NCBI GenBank assembly: GCA_963971285.1
Contig: OZ020260.1
Span: forward strand, 10,574,798 to 10,638,797
DNA: 64,000 bases
Source: Astropecten irregularis
Taxonomy: Eukaryota > Echinodermata > Asteroidea > Paxillosida > Astropectinidae
Direction of reading: 5' to 3'
The position numbers and the translations under genes were made by a program. Positions 1 to 13,900 of the stretch are shown here, one piece after another. The first letter of the stretch is position 1; the number at the start of each line of letters is the position of its first letter. The notes under the pieces were generated by a model. That model ran no database searches, had not been told where the DNA came from, and worked only from the letters and a program-made list of their open reading frames with translations.

Positions 1-1622
1 ATTTTTATATGGGGATATCAGTTTTTACTTACGGGCAAAAACGGGACCACTTAATTGGTGCGTATTGCCTGCAGCATTATTTTTTGCCGACAATGTCAGG
101 CATGCACGTGTATGTTTTCATTGTGGACGTACGGTAAAATTTATGGTTCCAGTAGGGCCTACACATAATATTTACAAAGCGTGATTAACGCGCGAACCAG
201 TGACACTGAAATAAACTTTTACCAGCGGTATTTATTAATTTGCACAGAAGCGATAATATGATTAATCATTTTATGGGGCCAGCAGACATACAATATTTTC
301 TCTTTTGTGTTTTTGGTAGTCCTGAAAAGGACTGTTTGTTTCTCTTCAATTATAAAATCTCAAGCAAAGCGAACATGCATGATTTTATGTAGGTATATGT
401 CATTAAATAATGTACATGTATATGATGATGAATGAATAAATAAATGATACTGCTTCAAGAGTTAACTGACGACCTGAATCGGAAGGAGACGGCATCAACT
501 GCTGTGAAGAATCGCTGTGAAGAATCACGGACGTACGTAAGTATGTCACTCGCACAAATCGTGCCCAGCGGCTTCGCTTCCGTTTTTAATTTGTTATAAT
601 AAGTCAAGAGAGGGCGCTATAATATTATATTTTTAAAAAAGGGGAATATTTTTCTTTACGCTTCCGATTATCAATATTATTATTTTTGGCGTCACATGAT
701 TTCTGTGGGATAGTTCAATTATTTATTAAACCGGTTTTTTTACCACCATGGCACTGCTCTCCCTTACAAGCCATGGTTTTATCGGGGCGGGTTCAGCCGA
801 AAAAAAAAACCCATCAGTTTCATCGGCGTATGTAGTGAAGTACCTGCGTATTGATCGCTTAATTTTGATGTTCGACTTGTGATAATGTGTGCGTGAATGC
901 ATTAATTCAGACTCTCAATAGACTCTCAAGTTGAAGCTCATCTATGTCAACAACTGTTATTGCTAATCAGCCAGTAAATTCTGTTTTTATGAAATAATTA
1001 CAAAACATCTTCAAAATCCTTACAAAAATCGACGTTCCCATAGAAGAAAACGTAAACTTTATGTCTGCAAGTAACGCACATGAGCCAGCCTCGACAGAGA
1101 TTACCGGTATCCACGGGTAGTGCGTGTAATATTATAGGCAACTGTGGACCCGTGTAGTCAAGTCCCAGTCACGTACGTGCGTGCGTGCGTGCGTGCAGGT
1201 TGCTCAGCATCGCATGAGCGTAACGTACATGGATAACACAAAAACGAACGAATATGCATGGATAACACAACGAGAACAGAAACACAAAAACGAACAGACG
1301 CACCACACGATTTGTGCGGCGTTAACAATACTCACTTGCGTGTACAGTCCGCTGGCTGACCGCTCAAGCTTTCAACATTTCATACACAATCATGCACGTG
1401 TACGTACATTTATAGTGTAGTTGATTTTATTCTTCAGATGTTGTCACATTAGCCGCCCTTCATATTAGTCGCAGAGACATTTTTCAGCGTGAGAATCAAC
1501 ACATTAGCCGCGGGCTATATTCCGAAAATTACGGTAACTATCACTGGATTTTGAGTGAGCTAAAAATGTTACAGAACTTAAGTTTGCTTGTCTGCATTCT
1601 CCAGTTTTGATTATAATCTTAC
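1..1622. other. Intron 19 (partial), no gene seen
   Basis: AT-rich DNA without a recognisable exon on either strand. It holds a short (GTGC)n run at about 1176-1196 and short low-complexity A/T tracts. I recognise no transposon here. Confidence 0.6.
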
Positions 1623-1907
1623 CGTTCACCGTCAAAGTAATCTGCTTGGATATTCCGCCGGCTATGTTGGTAATCAGACACTCATAAGTCCCCGAATCAA
1701 TGTACTCCACATCTGTGATCTGCAGGGTACCAGCCGACTCATCAATGTCATACTTGGACCTGTCTAAGTCATTCTCTGTGATGGGCATGCCATCCTTGGA
1801 CCATGTTATAGTAGGAGGCGGGTAACCAGTGGCAGGGCACCGAAGCGTTACCGTCTGCGTTTGATTAATCTCGAAGAAACCTTGGAAATTGGTGACATTT
1901 GGAAATG
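1623..1907 (-). CDS. HMCN: Hemicentin exon 19: Ig10 (last exon in window)
   Basis: The acceptor is TTTCAG|CATTTC and the donor AACG|GTAAGA; 285 bp, phase 1 at both ends, residues about 1263-1357. It is a whole Ig domain: [20 protein letters not shown], then [15 protein letters not shown], ending TLTVN. No further exon with Ig hallmarks is visible down to position 1, so intron 19 runs off the left edge. Confidence 0.95.
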
Positions 1908-4900
1908 CTGAAACAAAAATTAGGAAAATGGTTAAAAGACAAATAATTTATCTCTTTAGTGTATGTAATCAGCTATAACATAATAATATGTTAGAAACTC
2001 AGCATAGGTTTAAAGAATAGCAGTATAAGGGGGAATAGCAGAAGTAGAAATAACATATCAAGTAGAAGGAATAGCAGGAAAAGATGAAATAGGATTAAAC
2101 AGAATAATAAGATTATATGAAATGGCAGGATTTTACAGAATAGCAGAATTAGATGAAAAAGCAATATTAGATTGAATAGTAGGATAAGATAAACTAGCAG
2201 GATTAGGCGGAATAGCAAGATTAGACAGAATAGCAGAAAAGATGAAAAAGCAATATTAGAATGAATAGCAGGATTAGATGAACTAGCAGGATTAGGCGGC
2301 ATAGCAGGATTAGACGGAATAGTAGGGTTTAATAGATGAAATAGCAGGATTAGACAGAATAGTAGGATTAGATGAAATAGCAGGATAAGGCGGAATAGCA
2401 GGATTAGACAGAATAGCAGGATTAGATGAACTAGAAATTTTAGACTGAATAGTAGGATTAGATGGAATAGCAGGATAAGAAGAAAAAACAGGATTAGACT
2501 GAATACCATGATAAGATGAACTAGCAGGATTACAAGGAATTTAAGTATTGGCATGATAAGCTTAACAAAAAAATCAGCCAGTGTGGATGAAGATAGCTAA
2601 TAAGACGGAGAGACCGGTATATTGAGCAAGAGATGTACTTACTATGCACAGTAAGCCTGATGACTTTGGTTGTAGAGCCAGCATCATTACTAGCCACACA
2701 CATGTAGGTACCAGTATTCATCTGATCTGTCTTCAATACCTTCAACAAGCAATCAAGACAAGGTTAAGAGTAATCATGCTCACGTCTTGACCAGCCATCA
2801 AACGTGACCATGTAGGGAATATCTGATTGTGGTGTAATACACAAAGCAGCAACCTATGGACTGTGGGCACTGAATTAAATATGACATTTGACTGATAGGC
2901 TGAAATGGGGCCCCATTTCACAAAGCAATGACATTGATCTAAAGTGTGAATCTTAATTACTAAGCTTTGTGGCAAGTCACAATATGCTATAGTGATATTG
3001 ACAAGTCATCAAGATGAATCTGTGTTTTGTGAAATGCAGCCAGGCTTCTGGACAAAGAAGCCCCATTTTGTATCATCACTGTCTTGGCTTAAAAAAGACT
3101 ACATCTAAGGGGCTTAGATGAGCAGCTGCTCTCTTAGAGTACCAGCTTTGAACCAAGAGGTCATCCAGAGAGGTACGGTCACTGGTCAAGTCATCTCATC
3201 CAGACTTACCCGTAGAGTTCCTGATGGTGAGAAGACAAACTGCGGATTTTCCCGAAGCTGCACACCATCCTTCTGCCAGGAGATTTCAGGTGCGGGCACG
3301 CCCTGAGCCTCACAGGTCAGATCGATGTATTCCCCAGCAAGTACAGTCAGGTCTATAGGCCCACTGTCCACGATAGAGGGACGCACTGTGAAGAGGAGTG
3401 GAAGAGGTAAATCTAAAGGTCTGTATCTAGACTGATTATTACGGTTTAGTCTGCAGGGCATTCTGTAAAATATCTCAATGGGGCTCCGCGCTCGTGACAT
3501 CACATTCAGAAGTTTAGACAAACAAGTCCTACGTGGCCCCATTAACTTACACGTTAATGTTGTGATGTTTGTCCAAACATCCGGGTAACTATAGCTGTCG
3601 ATAACAAAGGGCGTATTCTATAAATAGCTCGAGTGCGGAGCCCTATTGAGGAGGCTTCTTAACAAACCAGAGGTTAGTATTCTCTGGCTGCCTTGAGAAT
3701 ACTCAATATTCACTGGTGTGTTTTTTTGTAGCCCGTCTAGGGAAAATGGCGCCCGGGGCAGGCGCTTAAATTACGCCCTTAATTACAACTTGATGCAAAT
3801 GATAAAAACAAAATCAGACAAGTTGAAATTTGACTCTTTCTTTGTTTATTAATTGGATTACATTTCCCATTATTTCAACAGTTAAGCTACATTTTTTGTA
3901 TTTGCGTTTTTTCCGCCCCCTAAAAAGTGGCGCCCTGGGCACGTGCCCCCCTTACCCCTCCCTAGATATGCCACTGGATTCTGCTAGAAAGGGTTGATGT
4001 CAGAGATGTGATATTATTTGGGGGAAAGTCGGGTCATTCAAAAGTTTAGAATGCTGGTTTGACATCCACCATGAACTGAGCTGGTCCATAGCCCACTCAC
4101 AATATTTATCAAAAGATTTCCCATTCTCAAAAAGAGATAACACACAGTTCAATCCCCATACATGTACCTTATCAAATTGTTTCATGGGCCATCTTGGAAA
4201 GTCTTTGGTCATATTGAATACAACAAATCAATAATCAACAACAGCTGAATGTCACATCAAAGCAAGAGGAAATATCATACTTTGGTTTTTGTCAAAGAAA
4301 TACAGATTCATGGTCAAAAATATCAAGGAAGATACAGTAACAGTCATCTGTGAAAATGTCAGTCCCATACGGTGCCCACTTTTTTAGAAAAATAGTGAAA
4401 AACAGCCACAGTATTTCTTAAGTCTTTTCTCTTTTATTTTTGATCTTTTAAAAGATCAAAAAGATTTTCAGTTGTTGTTTTACTAATTTCTGGATAAATA
4501 CACCATTTCAGGCGGAAATATTTCAACGGTATGTTTCTACCACCACCATCTTCATACCCTGTAAAATATACGTAAATCTGTGAACATTTCAGTTTTGGTG
4601 TCTTACCAAAGTATGATACTACCTTTAAAGCAGGACAGAGAGCAGTCACAAAACAAAAAATTCAGCAAATCCAAATCAATCCATGCTTCCATCTGGGGCC
4701 AATTTCATTAAGCTGCTTTAATAAGTAAAACAAAAAGCTTAAAAAGTCTTCTTGATCAAACAGGATCACTAACCAAACTTTCATGTGATGTTTACTGCTT
4801 TTGACTTTTATTCGGCCATTGTTTGCTGAGCATAACATTCACGAGGAGTTTTGGCTGGCATACTGATTTTATTCACCAAGGTTTTTGGTGCTTTGGCAAA

Positions 4901-7900
4901 TTTGGGTGCTTAACCCTTCAGTCCGGAGGACATCCATAGCAGTCCCCCGTCATGGCCTGAGAATATTCATGATTGCTTTGTTATTTCCATTGAAATGCAT
5001 TGAATGGGGTTACTGTCTGGAACAAGAGGTTCTGGGAACCTTTATTGTCCACAAAGATACACTCATTGTGGTACATTCATCCCCATAATTTGCATTTGAA
5101 AAGATCTGCATTTTTGAGAGAACGACATTCTCTGAGTTCCGAACATCTGGGCGTGAACGGATTAGAGTGCCCCATGAATGTGATCTTTTGTGCGGTGCTA
5201 TTCAACCAATGCGCGCCTGCATTGTTTACGCCGAGCACCCTGCACACAAAGCCGGGCCAGCTGACCTCTATTGTGGCCGGTGGCTGATAATGAGGTCGGA
5301 ACAAGCAGGGCTGAAAATAATCCCGGGCTGAAGGGGTTAAGCAGCTCTATGAAATTGGCCCCAGGTCCTCTCCTTACCTTGCACAGTCAGATGAATCGTC
5401 TTGGTGGTGTTTCCAGCGATATTAGACGCGATACAGATGTATTCACCCTCATCATTGATGGACACTCGCTGGAGGGTTAACGTCCCCGATGAACTGACCA
5501 CGTAGTTCAAGCCACTGCTGCGAAGAGGGACACCATCTTTGATCCAGTGGATCCGGGGTGGGGGCAGGCCCTCGGCCTCGCAGTGAAGGTCAATCAAGCT
5601 ACCGATGGTAACGTTGAGAGTTGGAGAGATGGGTCTGTCGTTGATTACCGGCGGCGCTGTGAAAAGAATGGTATTCCTTGTGAATTAAAAACCTTATGTT
5701 ACGAATGTGCTTTGTTCAAAATTTTTGAGAAAAAATGTTTCAAACTGTTTGTTTTCTGTGTAGGAATTCACAAAAGCAAATTGTGCAACTGCAACGTACA
5801 AAATTACAAATCTGACAAAAAAGGAACAAGTCAATGAATAGTGAACAAAGAAATCTTGACTGGAGTGGGATTCGAATCAGCGACCTCCGGAAGGTCTCTG
5901 GGTTGAATCCAGCTCTAGTCAATTTTGCTTTGTTCACTTTGCGACTTCCGGAAGGTCACTGGTTTGAATCCCGTTCCAGTCAATTTTACTTTGTTCACTA
6001 GGGCTTGATAGCTCAGTTGGTAGAGTGCCTGTACAGTATTCAGGAGGCCACCGGTTCGAATCCCATTCAAGTCAATTTTTCTTTGTTCACCTTTCAATAA
6101 CTTATAATTTCAGTCAGTCTCCCTTGTGGTTTGTTACATTGATTATCAAAGAAAAAGAAACAAATCTTCTTCATTTCAGGACATGACAAAATGTCTGTTC
6201 AAATAGTGCTGCGCACTTGCGCTAAAAATAGCACCAAACCTCAGACAAACATTGCAACGTGGCCATGCAAACGTGTGGTGAGTGGAAGTATGTGTGTGCG
6301 TCGCGCGTGGTGTGACGTCATTAGTGCGGAACGCTATTGTGGAATAGCATGGATCACTGTGGATCCCCGCAGGAAAGGCTCTGGTGGTGCAATATGTCGG
6401 TCAACTTACAGAGAACATAAAGAGCTATCTCCAGCTCCATACTGCCAGCTTTGTTGGTCGCCATACACGTGTAAGTGCCAGCGTCATCCTCCGTAGCAAA
6501 CGTGATCACCAAGGATCCCTGATCGGTCACGTAGTGGTTCAGCTCATTAGCGGAGATCGGGACGCCGTTATGGAACCAGTTGACCGTCGGTCTGGGGTAT
6601 CCGACAGTCGGGCAGAGGAGTTCCACAGAGTCCCTGTAGATGACAGAGTACCTGGTCTCGGTCTCGTTGATGCTGGGTGGGACTGTTCAGAAAAATCCAA
6701 AACCGAGAGTGAGTGGAAACAATTTACTCAAAATTAAAATTCAGACAACCTGAATCATTAATATCCATAATTAATGGGAGACTTTGGAGCTGGGTCTTCA
6801 ATTTGATAGCAGGCGCACAACAACGTGCGCAATTTCACGTCCATGCTCAGAGCTAGCAAAAAAGAGACTTCATTCTGCTGCCACTAAAGTCTCAAAAGTC
6901 TCCTATTTCGGTACCCACTACGATATTGGATTTGATTCACCTGGCTGACCTCTGCTAGCTCAGTGGCCTAACAGTATAGCATCTGCACCAGTAGGCAGGA
7001 GGTCGTGGGTTCGAATCCCACCTGAGCTAGCACATGATTTTTTCATGTGCACTCACAAGCACTGAGTATGCAGTGCTCATCTTTGTCAGTGAAGGGCAAG
7101 CCTGTTTTGCATATTATCTATCCCCCGACGAAAAATCATAAATATTCATAATCTGAATGAAATTTTGGAAAAATTAAGGTACCGGTACTAGCAAACAGAA
7201 AGGTATAAGACGTTAGACTGTTGTTACAAGCATACCTTTTAAGATGCCATTTAAGTTCCGCTTGCACTTAAGCAAAAGAAGATCAGAGTACCCAAGCATT
7301 TGATTCGTAATAGATACAAATTTCAAACGAAACAGGGTGTCCTTAACAGGCGCTCTTACAAGATAGGCCCCAAATCCCTCGAGCTAAAACCTTTACAGAA
7401 ATAAATATCTAGAATTTTCTTGCATAAGAAACGTATAACATGAGCTTTTTTCAAGAGAATGTATTTCAGACATACACCTTTGGCTGAAATATTTTGAAAC
7501 ATAAGAGGACATTTGTTTTCTTACTTTGTACAGTGACGCGAGTCCAAAGTGTGTCATTGCCTGCTACGTTGCTAGCCACGCATCGATACGTGCCGGCATC
7601 GTCTTGTCTCAGTCTTCGGATCGTCAAACTGCCGTCCCTCTCGATTCGGTAATGAGAACCCTGCCTGATTGGTCGGTTGTCCCTGTACCAGTGGATTGTG
7701 GGAGCTGGGTTACCGAGGATCGGGGTACAGGGGAGGGAGACGGTGGTTCCGATGTTTTCAGAGACATCTGGGCTGTCGGCGATGTCCGGTCGAACTGCAG
7801 GCAGAGTTCAGATCAAACAAATAGAGAAAAGCAGAGCAGGAAGAAAGAAGACTAAAAGTCAGTTTTTGTCCAATGGCCTCGGTGACTGGAATGTATGATT

Positions 7901-10900
7901 AAAACAATTCAAAGGTAGTATCATACTTTGGTAGCATACCGAAACAGATCTCCACAGATTTACTTACAAGGTATAAAGATGGTGATGGTAGAAACACAAT
8001 GTTAAAATTGTTCTGCCTGAAATGCTGTATTTATCCAGAAAAAGAGTAAAACCAATGACCAAAAACAATTTTGATCTTCAGAAGATCAAAAATAATTTTG
8101 ATTTAAAGATTTTTAAACACCATGGGTTTTTTTTCACTGTTTTTTTTCAAAAAGTGGGCACCCTATGGGACTGGGAATTTCACAGAATGACTTTTACTGT
8201 ATCTTCCATGATATTTTTGCCCATGAATCTGCATTTCTTTGACAAAAACCAAAGTATGGAATTACCTCTAAGAAAACCAGAGCATAGGCTACTGTGGGAA
8301 AGTGCTTCATACAAGATTCACAGATATTTTAACAAGAAACATCCCATGATCGCAAATGCAGTTTACCATTTTTACGAGGGAATCTGAAAGCTAAAAGGAA
8401 TAACAGTCTTTGGGTGGCTTTTTGCATTATTTATCAATAAGATAACATTGGTAATTTATGGCAGAAGTACCATCAGTGAATATTGGCTTTTTATTAGCTG
8501 TGCTTGAGTTTTTATTGTCAAAGGCAAAAGTTGTAGGAGAAGAGACCAACACGAAGAACGATTGAAGAATTGTAACAATAACACAGGAAGATTTGGAGAA
8601 ATTCTTTAAATTACTTACTATTAAAGGTTAAGTGCAGGATTGGCAACATAACCAAATAGAAATGTTCACAGATTTACATATAACTTTCATATGAAGAAAA
8701 TATCTCCACCTGATATGGTGTATTTATCCAGAAATTAGACAAACAAAGACCGAAAACAGTTTTGATCAAAACCATTCTTTATGTTTTATAAGAAATATTT
8801 AGTCGGGTTTTCGCCATTTTCTCGTGACTCAGATGTCCGATTAAGCTCAAATTTTCACAGGTTTATTATTTCAAGTACATGCTGGATCAGACAAAGTGTG
8901 AGTGCTGTTCTGTGACCTTTACCAATCATGTATTACACCTTTAAAGGACATAAATTCTCTTCATTTTTGTCTGATCATTTATAGTGTTTGATAGCTTGGG
9001 TCTAATGGGCCACAATCACTTAAGGCTGCCTGCCTAGTGTCAGTATGCTTTGTTTATGTGCATATGTGGCATTGATTTATAGACTAATTGGTTATAATGT
9101 AGTCTGGCATCAATAGTGTGGATAGTGTGGTCCTGTATACAAACAGGACATTCTTTGGGTTTGAACTTCACCCTCTGATGGGGCAGAGTTAGATTCTGTC
9201 TTGTGTTTCATCAAAGATAATATCATACTTTGGTTCTTGTCAAAGAAATGCAGATTCATGGGCAAAAATATCAAGGACGATACAGTAACAGTCATTTGTG
9301 AAATTCCCAGCCCCATACATTGCCCATTCCTTGAGAAAACAGTGAAAATGGAGACATCATTTAAACAATCTTTTCTCTTTTATATTTTATCTTTAAAGAT
9401 CAAAAATAATTTTAGTCACTGGTTTTACTTTTTTCTGGATAAATACATGTATAGCATTTCAGACGGAACAATTTTAACAGTATGTTTTTACCATCGCAAT
9501 CATTATACCCTGTAAGTTATAGGTAAATCTGTGAAGATTTCTGTTTCGGTATGCTACCAAAGTATGATAGTATCTTTAAGAGCACTTCAAAAAAGAGGGA
9601 ACTGTAATGTACATGGGGGCACTCTGGTTGACCTACCGAGTCCTGTGATGCGTATCTGTGCTGACACTTCATCCTGTCCATGTCTATTGTCTGCTGTACA
9701 GATGTAAGTACCAGCGTCCTCCACATTGATTTCTGCAATTACACAAAAAACATGGCAAGATTAGTTAGCTTCCAAAAATGTTTGAGGGTTCAAATTTAAA
9801 AGTTGGGAAATAAACTGCTGCCAAGCAATATGTTCAAGCATCTAGTCTATTGAAAAATGACAAAACAAAAACTGTTGTCTTTTCACAGTAAAATAAGACA
9901 GTAAAAATACTTCAGATTCAAATTTTCATGAAAATTGCCTAAAAGTTAGAAAATAACTGCTGCCAAGCAATATGTTGGAGAAACCAGCCTAAATAACAAA
10001 ATAAAAATTCTCACAACACACAAGGACTGGAAAATTTACCACACTAGCAAGGCAACGACTAATGCCTCTGCTGATAACTCTGAGCCAGAGTTCCTTCACG
10101 CAATGGTGATGAAAAACAGATTGAGAAGAAGTACCTTCTCATAATTATTTACACAGAGATACCCGTCCCTCTCACCAAGTTCAAGTAGTTTGGTAGTTTA
10201 GGTATCTTTTTACATAATGATATCATAATTCACGTTGAAGCTTGCATTACTCCCACTGTTTTTCTTTGTACTTAACGTATAATTGTATGTGTAGGCTGTT
10301 CTCTACAATCTACAAGCCTCGGCTTATATGAACAGCCCCATACTTTCTTCCTTTTCACCTTCTTTCTCACGAGTTTCTTTAATTTTTTTTAAAGTTCTAT
10401 ATATATTCAGTTTGTGTCATCATATTGTTATTAATTTTATTTGCTGTACTTCATCAAACCTGATGTTGTTGAAAGTATGGAAATAAATGCTGTTATTGAA
10501 TGCAAATACTTTGCGAAGGAAGAACTATGAAGGTTGCCTGTGTCTCTGACCAATACATGCCTTCTCATGGGTCATAAGACCAATACGGGCACGGCAGACG
10601 CGGCTGCAGTGACGGCAGATGAATGCCTGTCCAGTGTCTGGATTCTTATCCACACTGCTAAATGACAACCTCGTCAATGATACACATTCACGTTCATTCT
10701 TTTACCTCTGATGAGAAGATTTCCGTTGGGCTGCAACGTCATTCTAGAATTTGCCTGGATAGGGCTACCTCCTACTCTCCTCCAGGTTATCTCTGGCTGG
10801 GGCAAACCTCTGGCTAGACACGTCAGGGTCACGTTGTGGCCGTACTGGGCACCGATGTCCACCGGAATGGTCAAGATGGTTGGACGAGCTAAACACACAC

Positions 10901-13900
10901 AAAATATGAATCATTGTCAAATAATTTGCAAAATTTATTTTAAAAGAAATACATTTGAACGCAGGAACAATTTATTACATATATTCTTCCTTACTCTTGC
11001 GGACTCTTTTGGCAGACTTTAACTTTAACAAAGTATGAAATGTGAACAAAGAAAAACGAAAAATTGACTGGAGCGGGATTCAAACCGGCCACCTTCTGAA
11101 TACCGTACAGGCGCTCTACCAACTGAGCCATCCAGCCCTACATTGGTGGTGACCCCAATAGTCAATTATCTTTATTCATTTGGCAGTCAGAAGCCATGAA
11201 ACCATGTACACACCACCAGTTCAGTTTCCCTTGTGGTTATTTGATGATTTTATTTAACAAAGTATGATAGTAACTTTAAATGAGCAATAGGAAAAAGGGT
11301 GTGTGTTAACGTACCTCCGATATCTAGGGTAATAGTGGCAGTATCATTTCCAGCATCGTTGCTCACCACACACGTGTAGACGCCTTTATCGATTGTCTGA
11401 ACTGAGAGGATCTCAAGGGTTCCGTTACGATGGACGTTGATGAAACTCATTCCGCTCAGTTCCACGTAACCTTTGAACCAGGTGACCGTTGGTGGAGGGA
11501 TACCGGTCGAGGGACAGTGCAGGAAGGTCGATGGCGCTCCGGGCGCGGCCAACTTGTGGTGGGTGGGCATGTTGATAATTGGACTCTCTGTGATGGACAA
11601 ATAGCGGAAACAAGTGAGGTTAAACAGGCTTTAATCTGTGACTATGACATCAACTTGAGAAAAGAATGGGAGACTTTGGAGAACCGGTCTTTTAGTCAAC
11701 AGCGCACGCACACGCACACGCAAAACAACGCGCGCATTCATGCTCACAATTGTGTGCGCGTGAGCTGTTGACTTGAAGACCGGTTCTCCAAAGTCTCCCA
11801 TTGGATCGTCTTAGAAAAAAAAACAAAGACATTTTGGGCAATTGCAGCCACATGGAGGTACACATGAAAGTTTTAAAGGCTACATTACACAAGGAAGGTG
11901 GTAGTCTTTGTAACCTTTTTATACCGGTAAAGCAAAAAGGCTAATAGAGAGGTTAAGAAAGCGAACGGATACATTTAGCATGCTGGATACGTCACCAGTA
12001 TTTGTGTACTTATGACGTCAAAGTTGTTCCACTATCCGCTATACGTCTTCGAGGCACGGATATCTTGCTTGAATATGCGTACCGGTAATTGTTAAATGTG
12101 TAGCGAATATCAGTATTTTTCGTAATTCTCTGTTCATTTTTTGTCATGTGCATGATTAGATTAAAAAGAAAGGATTTGCTGAACACGAATATGTCATTTA
12201 TATATATTTTAAAATTTAAGAATAAGTAATTAGCCTCAAAGTCAGGTACAAAAGTAGTTCTTCATTTTCGGAACTAGACTTCAATATTGTAAAACATCGG
12301 ATCAGCTGTTTAAATTGCGTCTGTTCAAATCGTATCCGTTTGCATGGGAAACCTCCCTAATATTAATGTTTGGACTGCATCAGAATGGACCAATGGTTCC
12401 CCATATAAGAATCCATCAAATGAGCTTTTTCCACAAATTTCTTTGTTATTATGATAAATAACTATGCTTTCTGAGTTTTACCAAAACAAAAACATAAATA
12501 AAGAATGCAGTAAATTGTGAAATTGTTGCTGTTTTTTAAACACAGGTATGAATGAATTAGCTGTTTCTGTACCTATGTATGTGACAGTGGACAGCATCCC
12601 TGATATACCAGCACTGTTTGAAGCAATGCACGTGTAGTTTCCTTGCAGGTCTGGGCTGGCATTGATAAAGGTCAGTCGTCCACCAGGGCCGATGATCAAT
12701 CCGGGGATAGTGGGCAGCTCTAGGCCGTCCTTCAGCCACGTGATCCTGGGAGCCGGGAAGCCAGTGGCCGTACAGGTCATGGTGAAATTCTGACCGCTGG
12801 TAAAGGTCAAGTTACCGCCAATGATTCGAGCCTGTGCTTTCTCTGGAAAATGAAAAAAATTCAGACATTGACTTGTACGTCATGTTCTTCTGATCCAGAT
12901 ACTGGCAACGTGGACTTTAACTCCCCTTTCTTGCCACCAACTCTTACTGGAGGGAATCTCATTCCAAACAGAAATGTTCACAGATTTACCTATAACTATC
13001 AGGGTATGAAGATGGTGCTGGTAGAAACATACCGTTAAAATATTTCCGGCTTAAATGCTGTTTTCATCCAGATATTAGTAAAACAACGACCGAAAACAGT
13101 TTTGATCTCGGGGTGAGATACTGTGAAAAGATTTGAAAAAAAAATATTCCACAACAAATCAAATTATGAACAGTCTTCAGCTGTTCTGTTACTTTTACCA
13201 ATCCAGTATTGTGCCTTTAACAAGCATGTCATTTTATGCAACTAAAAACCAATATTTCTATGGTATTAGTGATGTATTAGCGATGTTTTATACCTTGCAC
13301 AAACAGGTAGACGTTTTCGTACGACGGCCCGCCCTCGTTGGCGGCAATACACCGATAGCGGCCAGAGTCGGCCAGGTTGATATTCTTGATAAGCAGGGAA
13401 CCGTTCTGGAGCTGAGAGACCCGATTGTGGATGGCCAAGGAAACAAAGGAGTTTGGCCGGTCCCACGTCATGTTGTAGTTGACGGCACTGAAGGTCACCT
13501 CGCATGATAGGACGGCATCTTGACCCGGTGTGACTGTCACATTCTCGGGGGTTGCTAGGATGGGCGGAGGCTCTGTCAATATAAAAAGGCGTATTTATTA
13601 ATATTCAGCTGGGCCTTTAGAAGCACAAAATGGTGAATAATGCAGTATGTATCCGGTACTCACAATCTGTTAAATCCATTAAGCAGTTCAGCCTGAAGAA
13701 AACTACAAATCCCAAAACGTTGAAATTTCTGTATTAAAAAAGCCGTCAGAATTCAATGATACTTGTAAGTAATTTTTTTTTCTATTTATTTCTTATTTAC
13801 CCTGGGGTTACCTCTCAGTGAAACACTGTTTTCCAGAGGTGCCCAGCAATTACAATATGTACAGTGCTGAATTGCGAAGGATGCAGCTACAACGTGATCA

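Noticed and set aside
1991-2554. 187-codon Leu/Phe-rich frame resembling a membrane protein
   Set aside because: It is the tandem repeat in intron 18 read on the minus strand, and it lies between two hemicentin exons.
6001-6075. Functional tRNA gene
   Set aside because: A and B boxes are good, but the acceptor stem has mismatches and the same head with the same tail recurs at several other places, so it is a SINE.
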